Shown here piece by piece: positions 1-7,857 of a stretch of 40,089 nucleotides of DNA (position 1 is the first letter of the stretch; every line of letters starts with the position of its first letter). The stretch spans positions 1 to 40,089 of the forward strand of contig JABILA010000086.1 of NCBI GenBank assembly GCA_018654745.1. The letters run 5' to 3'. The DNA is from Alphaproteobacteria bacterium (GTDB lineage Bacteria > Pseudomonadota > Alphaproteobacteria > UBA2966). A program made the translations under genes and the position numbers. The notes under the pieces are model-generated. The model had not been told where the DNA came from. It searched no databases and saw only the letters and a list, made by a program, of their open reading frames with translations.

Positions 1-275
1 ACAACCCGCGTTTCCAGATTTAATAACCGAGAAAGCGGTAGGCTGAGCAACCCTGGCAGCAAGATGACCGCTGCAGCGATGATCAGGAGAGGACCAAGTA
101 ATGTGAGAGTCCATTCATTTCCGGTCAGGGCGCTAAAAATCAATGCCGGTACGAACACATCCATATTCGCTCGGTCGATAAATCCCATCTGCGCCTTGTG
201 GCGGGAGGCATAAAAATATCCGGCCAAAACAACCAAAATTACGGGGCCCACAATGCTTAATACGGTGATTATCAT
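1..275 (-). CDS. AEC-family permease, N-terminal fragment
   Basis: Ninety-one codons are open from an ATG at 275 to the left edge with no stop, so this is the N-terminus of a longer membrane protein (AEC permeases are usually about 300 residues). The translation starts with a hydrophobic helix (residues 2-22, ending GYFYASR), then a short polar stretch, then the motif NMDVFVPALIFSAL, then a second strongly hydrophobic helix. This pattern (first helix, then an asparagine-containing NxDVFVPALIFS motif) is typical of auxin-efflux-carrier-type permeases, which export or exchange organic acids such as malate or lactate. It lies 99 bp downstream of lutC on the same strand and may be the last gene of the acid-utilisation operon. 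No strong ribosome binding site is visible. Family assignment is fairly good; the substrate is unknown. Confidence 0.72.
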   Translation of the reverse strand, partial: MIITVLSIVGPVILVVLAGYFYASRHKAQMGFIDRANMDVFVPALIFSALTGNEWTLTLLGPLLIIAAAVILLPGLLSLPLSRLLNLETRV

Positions 276-374
276 TTCGTATTTAATCTTTCTTTGTGGC
301 CTTCCTGAGAGATTGCAGAAAGAAAATCCTTGAGGGTAAAATTATTGGCTAGGCAATATTTTTGTCGGAATGAC

Positions 375-1031
375 TTACGAGCCCGCAAGCAAAACGACAT
401 GCAGTCGACGAGGACCATGCGCTCCATATTCAATCGTCTGTTCGACATCGGCCGTCTTGGATGGACCGGTAATAAAATTCACCGTTCTGGGAATCCCATT
501 TGAAGATTTCACTGCGCATGCCCATCCATCTTCCAGGTGTTTTACCAACTGATCTTTGCGCAAGATTACGATGTGGTTCTCTGGCAAGAAATTCATGCCG
601 GTCGGGCTTTTTACACTTGAAGGCAAGACCAGACTTCCGGTCTCGACAACACCCGCCTCGGCGAGCGTTATACTCGTCACATCTTCGGGGATCGCGTTCC
701 TTCGGGAAACCTTCAGACCATCGGGCCAGGGATAGCGGTTCAACCGGTCATCCGGGGCGACGGTAACGGCAAGCGGGATATTGTGTTCGCGCAAGAATGT
801 CTGTACCGATTCCACGACATCGGCGGCGGTTCCCACGACATCAACAGAGGCGGCAACGGCCCGTAGTTTGGAAACAAACCGTTCAACCGGATCGTCATTC
901 CATTGTGGTCTGAGCTTTGTTGGAAGTTGACGAAGCCTATCCGTCAGACGCTTCTCCGTCTCAGTGTCGATGTCATCACGGCCAACAGCCTTGGCGACAC
1001 GATCCAAAATTTCTTCGCGTGCAGACGTCAT
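375..1031 (-). CDS. lutC: LutC-type lactate utilization protein (LUD domain)
   Basis: This 218-residue protein is a LUD-domain subunit of the LutABC complex, which oxidises L-lactate to pyruvate in the cytoplasm. Diagnostic segments are LAEAGVVETGSLVL (residues 123-136), MNFLPENHIVIL (146-157) and FITGPSKTADVE (186-197), followed by GAHGPRRLHVVL near the C-terminus. Length and motif order match LutC/YkgG proteins. The start codon overlaps the lutB stop by 4 nt (ATGA), which indicates translational coupling in the order lutA-lutB-lutC. The subunit carries no cysteine clusters, as expected, since LutA and LutB hold the Fe-S centres. Assignment to LutC is firm. That lactate is the physiological substrate is inferred from the family and from the neighbouring transporter and oxoacid oxidoreductase. 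Confidence 0.9.
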   Translation of the reverse strand: MTSAREEILDRVAKAVGRDDIDTETEKRLTDRLRQLPTKLRPQWNDDPVERFVSKLRAVAASVDVVGTAADVVESVQTFLREHNIPLAVTVAPDDRLNRYPWPDGLKVSRRNAIPEDVTSITLAEAGVVETGSLVLPSSVKSPTGMNFLPENHIVILRKDQLVKHLEDGWACAVKSSNGIPRTVNFITGPSKTADVEQTIEYGAHGPRRLHVVLLAGS

Positions 1032-2455
1032 CTACCTTTCTCCCTCAACCTTTCTTGCCAGGCCGCCTGGAAGGTTTTTCCTTGCGGTGCTGGAAGATCA
1101 CGCACCTGGGTCCAGCCACCGGCCAACGGCATGCGCCTGAACACGCCTTTTCGCCGTCCCAATGCACCCATCGCCGCCATAACGATGCGCGTACCAAATT
1201 GATAAATTCTCGGGTGTGAGGCGAAAAACGTCCAAACCCCGAGACCGAAACGGAACACGCCGGAACTGAGTTTCTGTTCATGCTGGCGTGTTCGATGCGC
1301 CCGAAGAAGTTTCGGCAAAGGAATGCGGACGGGACATACGTCCTGGCAGCGCCCATTCAGCGTACAGGCGTTAGGCAAATTCCCCGCTTCATCAAGTCCG
1401 ACCATCATCGGAGTCAATACCGAACCCATGGGACCTGGATAAACCCAGCCGTAGGCATGACCGCCGACGCTTCCATAGACGGGACAGTGGTTCATGCAGG
1501 CGCCGCAGCGGATGCAACGCAGCATGTCGCGGAATTCATTTCCGAGCATGGTGCTGCGCCCGTTATCGACCAGGATCACGTGATACTCCTCGGGTCCGTC
1601 AAGGTCTTCCGGCCGCTTCGGCCCGGTGGAGAAGGTCGTGTAGGCGGTGATCTCCTGGCCGGTGGCGCTACGGCCCAGCAGCCGCAGCAAGACCATCGCG
1701 TCGTCGACCGACGGAATGACCTTGTCGATGGCGGCGGTGACAATATGAACCTTTGGCAAGGTGCATGTGAGGTCGCCATTGCCCTCGTTTGTGACAATAA
1801 TGTTGGAACCGGTATCGGCAATCAGGAAGTTGGCCCCGGTTATGCCGACATCCGCCGTGACGAAGGCTTCGCGAAGCACCTGGCGGGCCTCCTGCACCAG
1901 GGCGCTACGTTCCGTTTGGCGTTCGGTCAGACCAAGTGCCGAATGATGTTCGTGGAAAAGGTCAGAAATTTCATCCTTGGATTTATGAATAGCTGGGGCG
2001 ACGATATGACTTGGCGGTTCCTTGGCAAGCTGCAGGATATATTCGCCGAGATCCGTTTCGATAGCTTCAAAACCGGCTTTTTCCAGGGCATCGTTTATCC
2101 CCACTTCCTCACCGATCATTGACTTGCCGCGAATGACTTTCTTCGCTTCGGCCTGGCGACAGATGTCGGTGACGATGCGGCAGGCATCCTCGGACGTGCT
2201 GGCCCAATGAACGTGTCCCCCGGCCGCCGTTACCTGTTCTTCATAGCGACGCAGATAAAAATCCAGATTAGCCAGCGCGTGATCGCAAATTTCCTTGCCG
2301 AGGTCTCTCAGCGCCTCGAACTCGGGAAGTGCCTCGGCGCATTTACGGCGCTGCTCGACAAATCCGGTGTTCAGGTTTTTCAGGGCGGATTGAAGAACAG
2401 GGTTCTCGAGAGCCTTTCCGGCGCGGGCCTTGAAATCATGGGACATCGGTTTCAT
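1028..2455 (-). CDS. lutB: LutB-type iron-sulfur protein of lactate oxidation
   Basis: This 475-residue protein has an N-terminal LUD domain (about residues 70-300, with VGITGANFLIADTGSNIIVT at 203-222) and a ferredoxin-like domain with two cysteine groups: C314, C317, C320 and C324 in CIRCGACMNHCPVY, and C364, C370 and C374 in CTLNGRCQDVCPV. These should bind 4Fe-4S clusters that carry electrons away from lactate oxidation. The C-terminal hundred residues are basic and typical of LutB/YkgF. It starts 2 nt after the lutA stop and overlaps lutC by 4 nt. A second methionine at residue 4 is an alternative start. Family and role are clear; the electron acceptor is not visible from sequence. Confidence 0.92.
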   Translation of the reverse strand: MKPMSHDFKARAGKALENPVLQSALKNLNTGFVEQRRKCAEALPEFEALRDLGKEICDHALANLDFYLRRYEEQVTAAGGHVHWASTSEDACRIVTDICRQAEAKKVIRGKSMIGEEVGINDALEKAGFEAIETDLGEYILQLAKEPPSHIVAPAIHKSKDEISDLFHEHHSALGLTERQTERSALVQEARQVLREAFVTADVGITGANFLIADTGSNIIVTNEGNGDLTCTLPKVHIVTAAIDKVIPSVDDAMVLLRLLGRSATGQEITAYTTFSTGPKRPEDLDGPEEYHVILVDNGRSTMLGNEFRDMLRCIRCGACMNHCPVYGSVGGHAYGWVYPGPMGSVLTPMMVGLDEAGNLPNACTLNGRCQDVCPVRIPLPKLLRAHRTRQHEQKLSSGVFRFGLGVWTFFASHPRIYQFGTRIVMAAMGALGRRKGVFRRMPLAGGWTQVRDLPAPQGKTFQAAWQERLREKGR

Positions 2456-2457
2456 GG

Positions 2458-3243
2458 CTAGTTCTCCCCGTCACCGATTCCAGGACCATCTGCCATCCCA
2501 GCCAAGACTTCGGCAATATGGAATGCGCGAGTCTTCTGCCCTCTGCGTCTCATGCGGCCGGTGATGTTGAGCAGACAGCCGAGATCACCGGCAAGGATGG
2601 TATCCGCGCCGCTTTCGGCAATACGGGAACATTTATCATCAACCATTTTGCCGGAAATTTCCGGAAATTTGACACAAAATGTGCCACCAAAACCGCAACA
2701 GACTTCACTATCCTCCATTTCGTTTATTGTCAGGCCCTGAACGCTATCAAGCAGGCGTCGGGGCTGCTCTTTGATTCCCAGTTCACGTAATCCCGAACAC
2801 GAATCGTGATAGGTAGCTGTGCCGTCGTAGTTGGCGCCAAAATCAGTGACGCCCATCACGTCGGTCAAAAAACTAATGAGTTCGTGGCTTCGGCCCGCCA
2901 AGTCTCGGGCCTTCTTTAATCCGTCCGGGTCATCTTCGAAAAGTTCGACATAGTGGGTCTTAATGGTGCCCATGCAGGAACCGGAAGGCCCAACGACATA
3001 ATCATAATTGGCGAACGCCTTCATAACTTGCCTCGCCAAAGTCCGCGCATGACCCAGGTCGCCATTGTTGAAGGCGGGTTGACCGCAACAGGTTTGGGCG
3101 CGAGGCACTTCTACGATAACGCCGGCATCTTCGAGTAGTTTCACGGCGGCAAAAGCTACCGACGGACGGTGAAGATCAGCCAGGCATGTGACGAAGAGTC
3201 CTACGCGTGGCTTGGTTTGCTCGTTTTTCAATACATGCTCCAT
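2458..3243 (-). CDS. lutA: LutA-type cysteine-rich (CCG domain) protein
   Basis: This 261-residue protein has two cysteine-rich CCG domains, as in LutA/YkgE and the heterodisulfide-reductase/GlpC family. The first has TCCGQPAFNN at residues 51-60 and the second CCGFGGTFC at 182-190. Additional cysteines at 20, 90 and 149 (DSCSGL) complete the usual pattern for binding Fe-S clusters. With LutB and LutC it forms the three-part L-lactate dehydrogenase system. The ATG at 3243 directly follows the TAA of the flavoprotein gene, so expression is likely coupled to the oxoacid oxidoreductase genes upstream. This adjacency ties lactate oxidation to 2-oxoacid oxidation in one transcript. Assignment is firm at family level. 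Confidence 0.92.
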   Translation of the reverse strand: MEHVLKNEQTKPRVGLFVTCLADLHRPSVAFAAVKLLEDAGVIVEVPRAQTCCGQPAFNNGDLGHARTLARQVMKAFANYDYVVGPSGSCMGTIKTHYVELFEDDPDGLKKARDLAGRSHELISFLTDVMGVTDFGANYDGTATYHDSCSGLRELGIKEQPRRLLDSVQGLTINEMEDSEVCCGFGGTFCVKFPEISGKMVDDKCSRIAESGADTILAGDLGCLLNITGRMRRRGQKTRAFHIAEVLAGMADGPGIGDGEN

Positions 3244-4887
3244 TTAGATATCCTCCGGCACCATCTTGATAGCGCCGCAAGGGCATTCCGTCGCGCATAT
3301 GGAGCAACCCTTGCAATAGTCGTATTTAAATTTGAAACGGTTGCCGGGCCCAAGCTTCGTAATAGCGTTGTCCGGGCAGACCCCATAGCAATTGTCGCAT
3401 TCGAAGCAGTTGCCGCATGACATGCAACGCCTGGCCTCGAAGACTGCGTTATCCACGTCGAGATCACCTACCACTTCTGCGAACCCTGTTTTCCGGCGTA
3501 CAACGTCCAGCATTGGACGCACGGTCCGCGGAGCGTCGGAGTAGTACCAAGTGTTTAGCATATCAGGGGTAACAACCTCGTGCTTGTCAGGCGCAACCCA
3601 CTCTTCACCTCGCAAGTATGCATTGATGTTGCGGGCTGCCTTTTTACCGTGACCAATAGCCGAGGTCACCGTGCGCTGTGATGGAACCATGTCACCACCG
3701 GCGAAAATACCATCTTCGCCGGTACACATGGCTTCGTTTATCTGAGTGATCCCGTCTTTAAGATTTACAGCGGGGGTGTTTTGCAAAATTGCTGTGTCAA
3801 CATCCTGACCAATGGCCTGAACTATTACATCAGCCTCTATGCTATCAAACTCGCCGGTAGGTTTCGGCCAACGATTTTCGCTAACCTTCATTTTCTCAAG
3901 TGTCACAGTGCGACCATTAACTCGTTTTATCGAGTGGAGGTATTTCAGAGTCGCACCTTCTTCAATGGCCTCATCTCGTTCGAAGGAATGGGCAGGCATA
4001 TCTTCTTGTGCCTCTAAGACAACGACCGTTGTTGATATCGCGCCCATGCGAATTGACGTGCGCGCTACGTCCATGGCCGTGTTGCCCCCGCCGTAGATCA
4101 CTACATGACCATGAAGCTGGTTTGGGTTGTCTAGTTCAGAATCACGAAGCACCACGGCTGCATCATGAATGGGGATTTTTCCGTCTGATTCGATCTCTGC
4201 ACTTCGTGATAATTGAGCGCCAATGCACATAAATACGGCATCAAACTGCCCTTCTTTTCTGGTTGTAGAAATATCTTCAATTTTCGTATTGAGTTCTATC
4301 TTCACCCCCATGGCTTCTATACGTGCAACTTCAGCCCGTAGCTTTTCCCTTGGCATCCGGTATTTAGGGATGCCGTAACGAATCATGCCCCCAGCCTGGG
4401 GATTGGCATCGAAGACCGTTACCTCATGACCGAGCCGGCGCAGATGATATGCCGCAGACAATCCCGCCGGACCGGCGCCGACTATCATCACTTTTTTGCC
4501 GGTAGGGGAGCCAGCATCGATCCGCCATCCATGCATCAAAGCCTGATCGCCAAGAAATCGCTCGACTGAATTAATGCCGACGGCTTCATCAATACCGGCT
4601 CGATTGCACGCACCTTCGCAAGTGTGATAACAAACGCGGCCCATTGTGGCCGGCAATGGGTTGTCCTCCATGATCTGACGCCAAGCTGCTTCATAATCGC
4701 CCTCTTCAGCGAAGCCCAGCCACGCCTGGATATTCTCACCGGCCGGACAGGTGTGATTGCACGGAGGCAAACGATCCAGATAAACAGGACGTTCGTTCCG
4801 CCAGGTCCCTGTCTTGTTTAATAGGCTGGTGCCGACATCCAGGGTTATGGCAAAAGGCTTGGATTGGATAATGGGGTCTATGCTCAT
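3244..4887 (-). CDS. NAD(P)-linked FAD/Fe-S oxidoreductase fused to 2[4Fe-4S] ferredoxin
   Basis: This 547-residue protein resembles glutamate synthase small chain (GltD). The N-terminal cysteine helical domain has CNHTCPAGENIQ (43-54) and CYHTCEGACNR (86-96). The FAD-binding GAGPAGLSAAYHL motif is at about 137-149 and the nucleotide-binding GGGNTAMDVA at about 266-275. The C-terminal 60 residues add a ferredoxin domain rich in CxxC groups, ending CKGCSICATECPCGAIKM. In phenylglyoxylate:NAD oxidoreductase a separate GltD-like epsilon subunit (PadH) and a small ferredoxin delta subunit do these jobs; here both appear on one chain. The gene overlaps the beta subunit by 4 nt, so it most likely transfers electrons from the oxoacid oxidoreductase to NAD(P). 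NAD versus NADP cannot be decided. Confidence 0.82.
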   Translation of the reverse strand: MSIDPIIQSKPFAITLDVGTSLLNKTGTWRNERPVYLDRLPPCNHTCPAGENIQAWLGFAEEGDYEAAWRQIMEDNPLPATMGRVCYHTCEGACNRAGIDEAVGINSVERFLGDQALMHGWRIDAGSPTGKKVMIVGAGPAGLSAAYHLRRLGHEVTVFDANPQAGGMIRYGIPKYRMPREKLRAEVARIEAMGVKIELNTKIEDISTTRKEGQFDAVFMCIGAQLSRSAEIESDGKIPIHDAAVVLRDSELDNPNQLHGHVVIYGGGNTAMDVARTSIRMGAISTTVVVLEAQEDMPAHSFERDEAIEEGATLKYLHSIKRVNGRTVTLEKMKVSENRWPKPTGEFDSIEADVIVQAIGQDVDTAILQNTPAVNLKDGITQINEAMCTGEDGIFAGGDMVPSQRTVTSAIGHGKKAARNINAYLRGEEWVAPDKHEVVTPDMLNTWYYSDAPRTVRPMLDVVRRKTGFAEVVGDLDVDNAVFEARRCMSCGNCFECDNCYGVCPDNAITKLGPGNRFKFKYDYCKGCSICATECPCGAIKMVPEDI

Positions 4888-5906
4888 TCCTCTTCACCTC
4901 CAGATGGCAAAAGGTTAAACCGTTTGATGTTTCTGTCGGCTATGGCCTGCAAAGCCTGCAACTGGTCTTCATTTTCTTTCTTGAACACATGTGCAAAGCG
5001 CCTTTGCAGTTTCAGGTATTCACCGACCGGCTGATGTTGGCGTATCTTTGTCACGCCCGTCACATCGCCGTTTTCTGCCTCGAAAAGGGGAAACATTCCG
5101 GTTTGCACGGCCAGGCGCGCAATCTTGATCGTATCGCCGGGCTTCGAGCCCCAACCCAACGGACAAGGCACGGAAATCTCAATATAGCGAGCGCCATGGA
5201 AGGACATCGCCTTCGATACCTTGTGTTCCAGATCGTGAAGATCATGTACGGAAGCCGTCGCCACATAGGGGATTTGATGCGCCATGGCGATCAGAGGCAC
5301 GCTTTTGCCAGTCGCAAAATCGTTGCCCGGCTCCGGTCCCACCGGCATGGTGGTGGCGGTTCGCGCCGCGCCCGGGGTGGCGCTCGAGCGTTGTACTCCG
5401 GTGTTCATATAGGCTTCGTTGTTGTAGCAAATATAGAGAACATCATCGTTGCGATCGAACATCCCTGACAGGCAACCGAAGCCGATGTCCGTGGTGCCAC
5501 CATCGCCGCCTTGGGCGATAACCCGAACATCATCTCGCCCCTTAGCCTTCATAGCCGCTGCGATGCCCGAGGCGACGGCCGGTGCATTGCCGAACAGGGA
5601 ATGGATCCAGGGAATGGACCAGGCGGTTTCCGGATAAGGCGTTGTGAACACCTCCAAGCAGCCGGTTGCATTCGCTGCTATTAACTGGTTGTTGGTTGCC
5701 CGCATTGCCGCGTCGATGGCGAAACGCGCACCAAGAGCCTCGCCGCAGCCCTGGCAGGCCCGATGCCCACAATCGAGGGAATTAGAGCGATCAACAGTCG
5801 CCTGAACGGATCGGTGTCCCTCTTCAAGCAAGCGGTTTCCCGCCGTCAAGGTGCCGGTCTGGTAGAATTTGACCTTCTGCTTCGTTTCAGAAATCTGTGT
5901 CACCAT
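4884..5906 (-). CDS. porB: 2-oxoacid:acceptor oxidoreductase, beta (TPP-binding) subunit
   Basis: This 340-residue protein is the thiamine-diphosphate and 4Fe-4S subunit of a pyruvate/2-oxoacid oxidoreductase. Visible elements are C46, C51 and C54 in CGHRACQGCGEALGAR, C83, the TPP/Mg motif GGDGG at 133-137 followed by YNNEAYMNTG at 161-170, and C248 in SVPCPLGWG. These match four-subunit-type PorB/PadI proteins, in which four of the cysteines bind the cluster next to TPP. The ATG at 5906 has an AGGAGG sequence almost adjacent; the GTG one codon later gives better spacing and is a possible true start. It lies 9 nt after the alpha subunit and overlaps the flavoprotein gene by 4 nt. The substrate could be pyruvate or another 2-oxoacid. 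Confidence 0.87.
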   Translation of the reverse strand: MVTQISETKQKVKFYQTGTLTAGNRLLEEGHRSVQATVDRSNSLDCGHRACQGCGEALGARFAIDAAMRATNNQLIAANATGCLEVFTTPYPETAWSIPWIHSLFGNAPAVASGIAAAMKAKGRDDVRVIAQGGDGGTTDIGFGCLSGMFDRNDDVLYICYNNEAYMNTGVQRSSATPGAARTATTMPVGPEPGNDFATGKSVPLIAMAHQIPYVATASVHDLHDLEHKVSKAMSFHGARYIEISVPCPLGWGSKPGDTIKIARLAVQTGMFPLFEAENGDVTGVTKIRQHQPVGEYLKLQRRFAHVFKKENEDQLQALQAIADRNIKRFNLLPSGGEEE

Positions 5907-5915
5907 GGCCTCCTG

Positions 5916-7172
5916 TCAAATGGCTTTCGCGGCGGCGACAACGCCGACGTCGTGAAGGATGTTTTCGGCAATAGAGCCGGATCGGCGTTCCGCCTTTTCG
6001 CGTTCTAGTTCCCTATCCACGACATCAATATTAATGTCATGGAAATGGGGCTCCTCCAGTTGATCCTTGACGCCTTTATCGAACATGCGCCGCAGATTGG
6101 CGCGAGTGATGGGACGTCCGCCGAGCCCTCCGATTACCGAGTGCACCCGGATTGGTAAATGCTGCAACGCCATTCGTATGTTCATGGAAACAATTCCACC
6201 CATACCAACGGCGAGACTTTTCTCGAAAACAATTACGCGTTTGGCGTCTTTTAAGGCTTCTCGTAACGCTTCGCTTGGGAACGGGCGGTATGAGCGGATG
6301 GTAAGAGCGCCAATAGAGATGCCGTCATCACGCATCCTTGAAAGCACCTCTTTCATGGTTCCGATGACCGAGCCCATGGTGATAACCACTGTTTCGGCGC
6401 CCTCGGCCTCAAACGACTTAATGAGCCCACCGGAATCACGACCGAAGATCGCTTTAAACTCTGCCGCCTGTTTAGAGATAAGCTCAAGCGCCTGGAGCTG
6501 CTTGTGATGGGCGAGATAGCGGACCTCGGTAAACGCCTCGGGCCCGACCATGGCGCCCATGGAAAGGGGAGCAACAGGGTCGAGCACCTGACGCGGCTGA
6601 AAAGGTGGCAGGAATTCATCCACCTGCGATTGTTCAGGAATATCGACCCGCTCGTATGCATGGGTGAGGATAAACCCGTCCATGCATACCATCACCGGCA
6701 TGCTCAGTTCCTCTGCCAGCTTGAAGGCCTGGATATGAACATCGACGGCCTCCTGATTGGTCTCGGCGAAAAGCTGAAGCCAACCGGAATCCCTGGCCGA
6801 CATCGAATCGCCCCAATCATTCCAGATGTTTATCGGAGCCCCGATGGCCCGGTTGCCGACGGTCATAACAATTGGCAGACCCATACCCGAAGCGTTATAG
6901 ACCGCCTCCATCATGAACAACATGCCCTGAGAAGAAGTAGCCGTGTAGCTGCGTGCACCGGCGGCGGACGATCCAATACAGGCGCTAAGCGCACCGAACT
7001 CGGACTCGACCAGCATGAACTGGCAATTCTCGATGCCGCCCGCCTTCACAATGGACCCCAGATCTTCAACGATGTGGGTCTGGGGCGTAATCGGATAGGC
7101 GGAAATCACTTCCGGCCGACAAAGAGCCACCGCCTCGGCGACTGCATGAGAACCTTCGACTTGTTTCAGCAT
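5916..7172 (-). CDS. porA: 2-oxoacid:acceptor oxidoreductase, alpha subunit
   Basis: The alpha subunit (418 residues from the chosen start) carries the pyruvate-ferredoxin oxidoreductase domain I motif AYPITPQTHIVEDL near residue 25 and the domain II region (VVITMGSVIGTMKE) in the second half, ending in a helical tail. Alpha and beta together form the TPP active site. I chose ATG 7172 because a GGAGAG sequence lies upstream at suitable distance and the protein then begins MLKQVEGSHAVAEAV, as in relatives. A longer reading from a TTG at 7205 would overlap the gamma gene by 11 nt. The gene sits between gamma (22 nt upstream) and beta (9 nt downstream). Class is certain, substrate is not. Confidence 0.88.
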   Translation of the reverse strand: MLKQVEGSHAVAEAVALCRPEVISAYPITPQTHIVEDLGSIVKAGGIENCQFMLVESEFGALSACIGSSAAGARSYTATSSQGMLFMMEAVYNASGMGLPIVMTVGNRAIGAPINIWNDWGDSMSARDSGWLQLFAETNQEAVDVHIQAFKLAEELSMPVMVCMDGFILTHAYERVDIPEQSQVDEFLPPFQPRQVLDPVAPLSMGAMVGPEAFTEVRYLAHHKQLQALELISKQAAEFKAIFGRDSGGLIKSFEAEGAETVVITMGSVIGTMKEVLSRMRDDGISIGALTIRSYRPFPSEALREALKDAKRVIVFEKSLAVGMGGIVSMNIRMALQHLPIRVHSVIGGLGGRPITRANLRRMFDKGVKDQLEEPHFHDINIDVVDRELEREKAERRSGSIAENILHDVGVVAAAKAI

Positions 7173-7194
7173 TGCAAAAATCTCTCCTTCAAAT

Positions 7195-7755
7195 TCAATT
7201 CGCAAGAGCAGCGTCGTAGGCTGCCTGGGCCGCTGCGATATTCATTTCGCCCACCTTGCCGGGGAATTTTCTTGCTATGGCCTTGAAGACGGAATCGATC
7301 TTCACGACATCGCTCATGGCCGTAAAAGCGCCCAGAAGAACTGTGTTGGGTGTTGGCCGTTTCAGATGGTGCATGGCCAACTCTGTCGCGGGCACGGCGG
7401 CAATATTGTCATTCGGCAGTTGTTCCGCAGCCTCGGAAATTCCGAGTTCATCCATGCTTTTCGCCGTATTGACAAGCAGGTAACCATCCTTGCGAAGACC
7501 GGCGAAGACGTCGATGGCGGAGAACAAAGTGGGGTCCTGGACGATCAACAGATCCGGTTCCAGAACTGGCTCACGCAGTTCGATCTCCTTGTCGTCGATG
7601 CGCACGTAAGCAACAACTGGCGCCCCCATGCGTTCGGAGCCGAAACTCGGCACCGCCTGGGAGTGCTTGCCCTCTTCGAAAGCGGCAACAGATAACATCT
7701 CAGCCGCAGAAACGACTCCTTGGCCGCCTCGACCATGAATACGAATTTGAAACAT
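7195..7755 (-). CDS. porG: 2-oxoacid:acceptor oxidoreductase, gamma subunit
   Basis: This 186-residue protein matches the gamma domain of 2-oxoacid:ferredoxin oxidoreductases, with HGRGGQGVVSAAEML at about residues 7-21 and VPSFGSERMGAPVVAYVRI at 36-54, the usual signature for the CoA-handling subunit. I place the start at ATG 7755 because an AGGAG lies about 10 nt upstream and the family's conserved N-terminus (MFQIRIHGRGGQG) starts there. A longer open frame reaches 7821 but adds 22 residues with no family character. The gene opens the oxidoreductase part of the operon, about 100 nt after the dctM stop. Subunit order gamma-alpha-beta-flavoprotein suggests one transcript. Confidence 0.88.
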   Translation of the reverse strand: MFQIRIHGRGGQGVVSAAEMLSVAAFEEGKHSQAVPSFGSERMGAPVVAYVRIDDKEIELREPVLEPDLLIVQDPTLFSAIDVFAGLRKDGYLLVNTAKSMDELGISEAAEQLPNDNIAAVPATELAMHHLKRPTPNTVLLGAFTAMSDVVKIDSVFKAIARKFPGKVGEMNIAAAQAAYDAALAN

Positions 7756-7857
7756 CTTAAATTTGCTCCTTGAATCAGAATGAAACGCGGCAATCGGGCG
7801 ATAGACTTTGCGGGCAATCACGTTAGCCTTGCAGGTCTACCTACCTTCCCAATGTTG

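Noticed and set aside
340..360. Terminator after lutC
   Set aside because: The inverted repeat around ATTGGCTAGGCAAT is short, AT-rich and has a mismatch; it does not support a termination call.
1280..2122. 280-codon plus-strand open frame
   Set aside because: It lies fully antisense to lutB, whose cysteine and LUD motifs are intact, and the translation has no family character.
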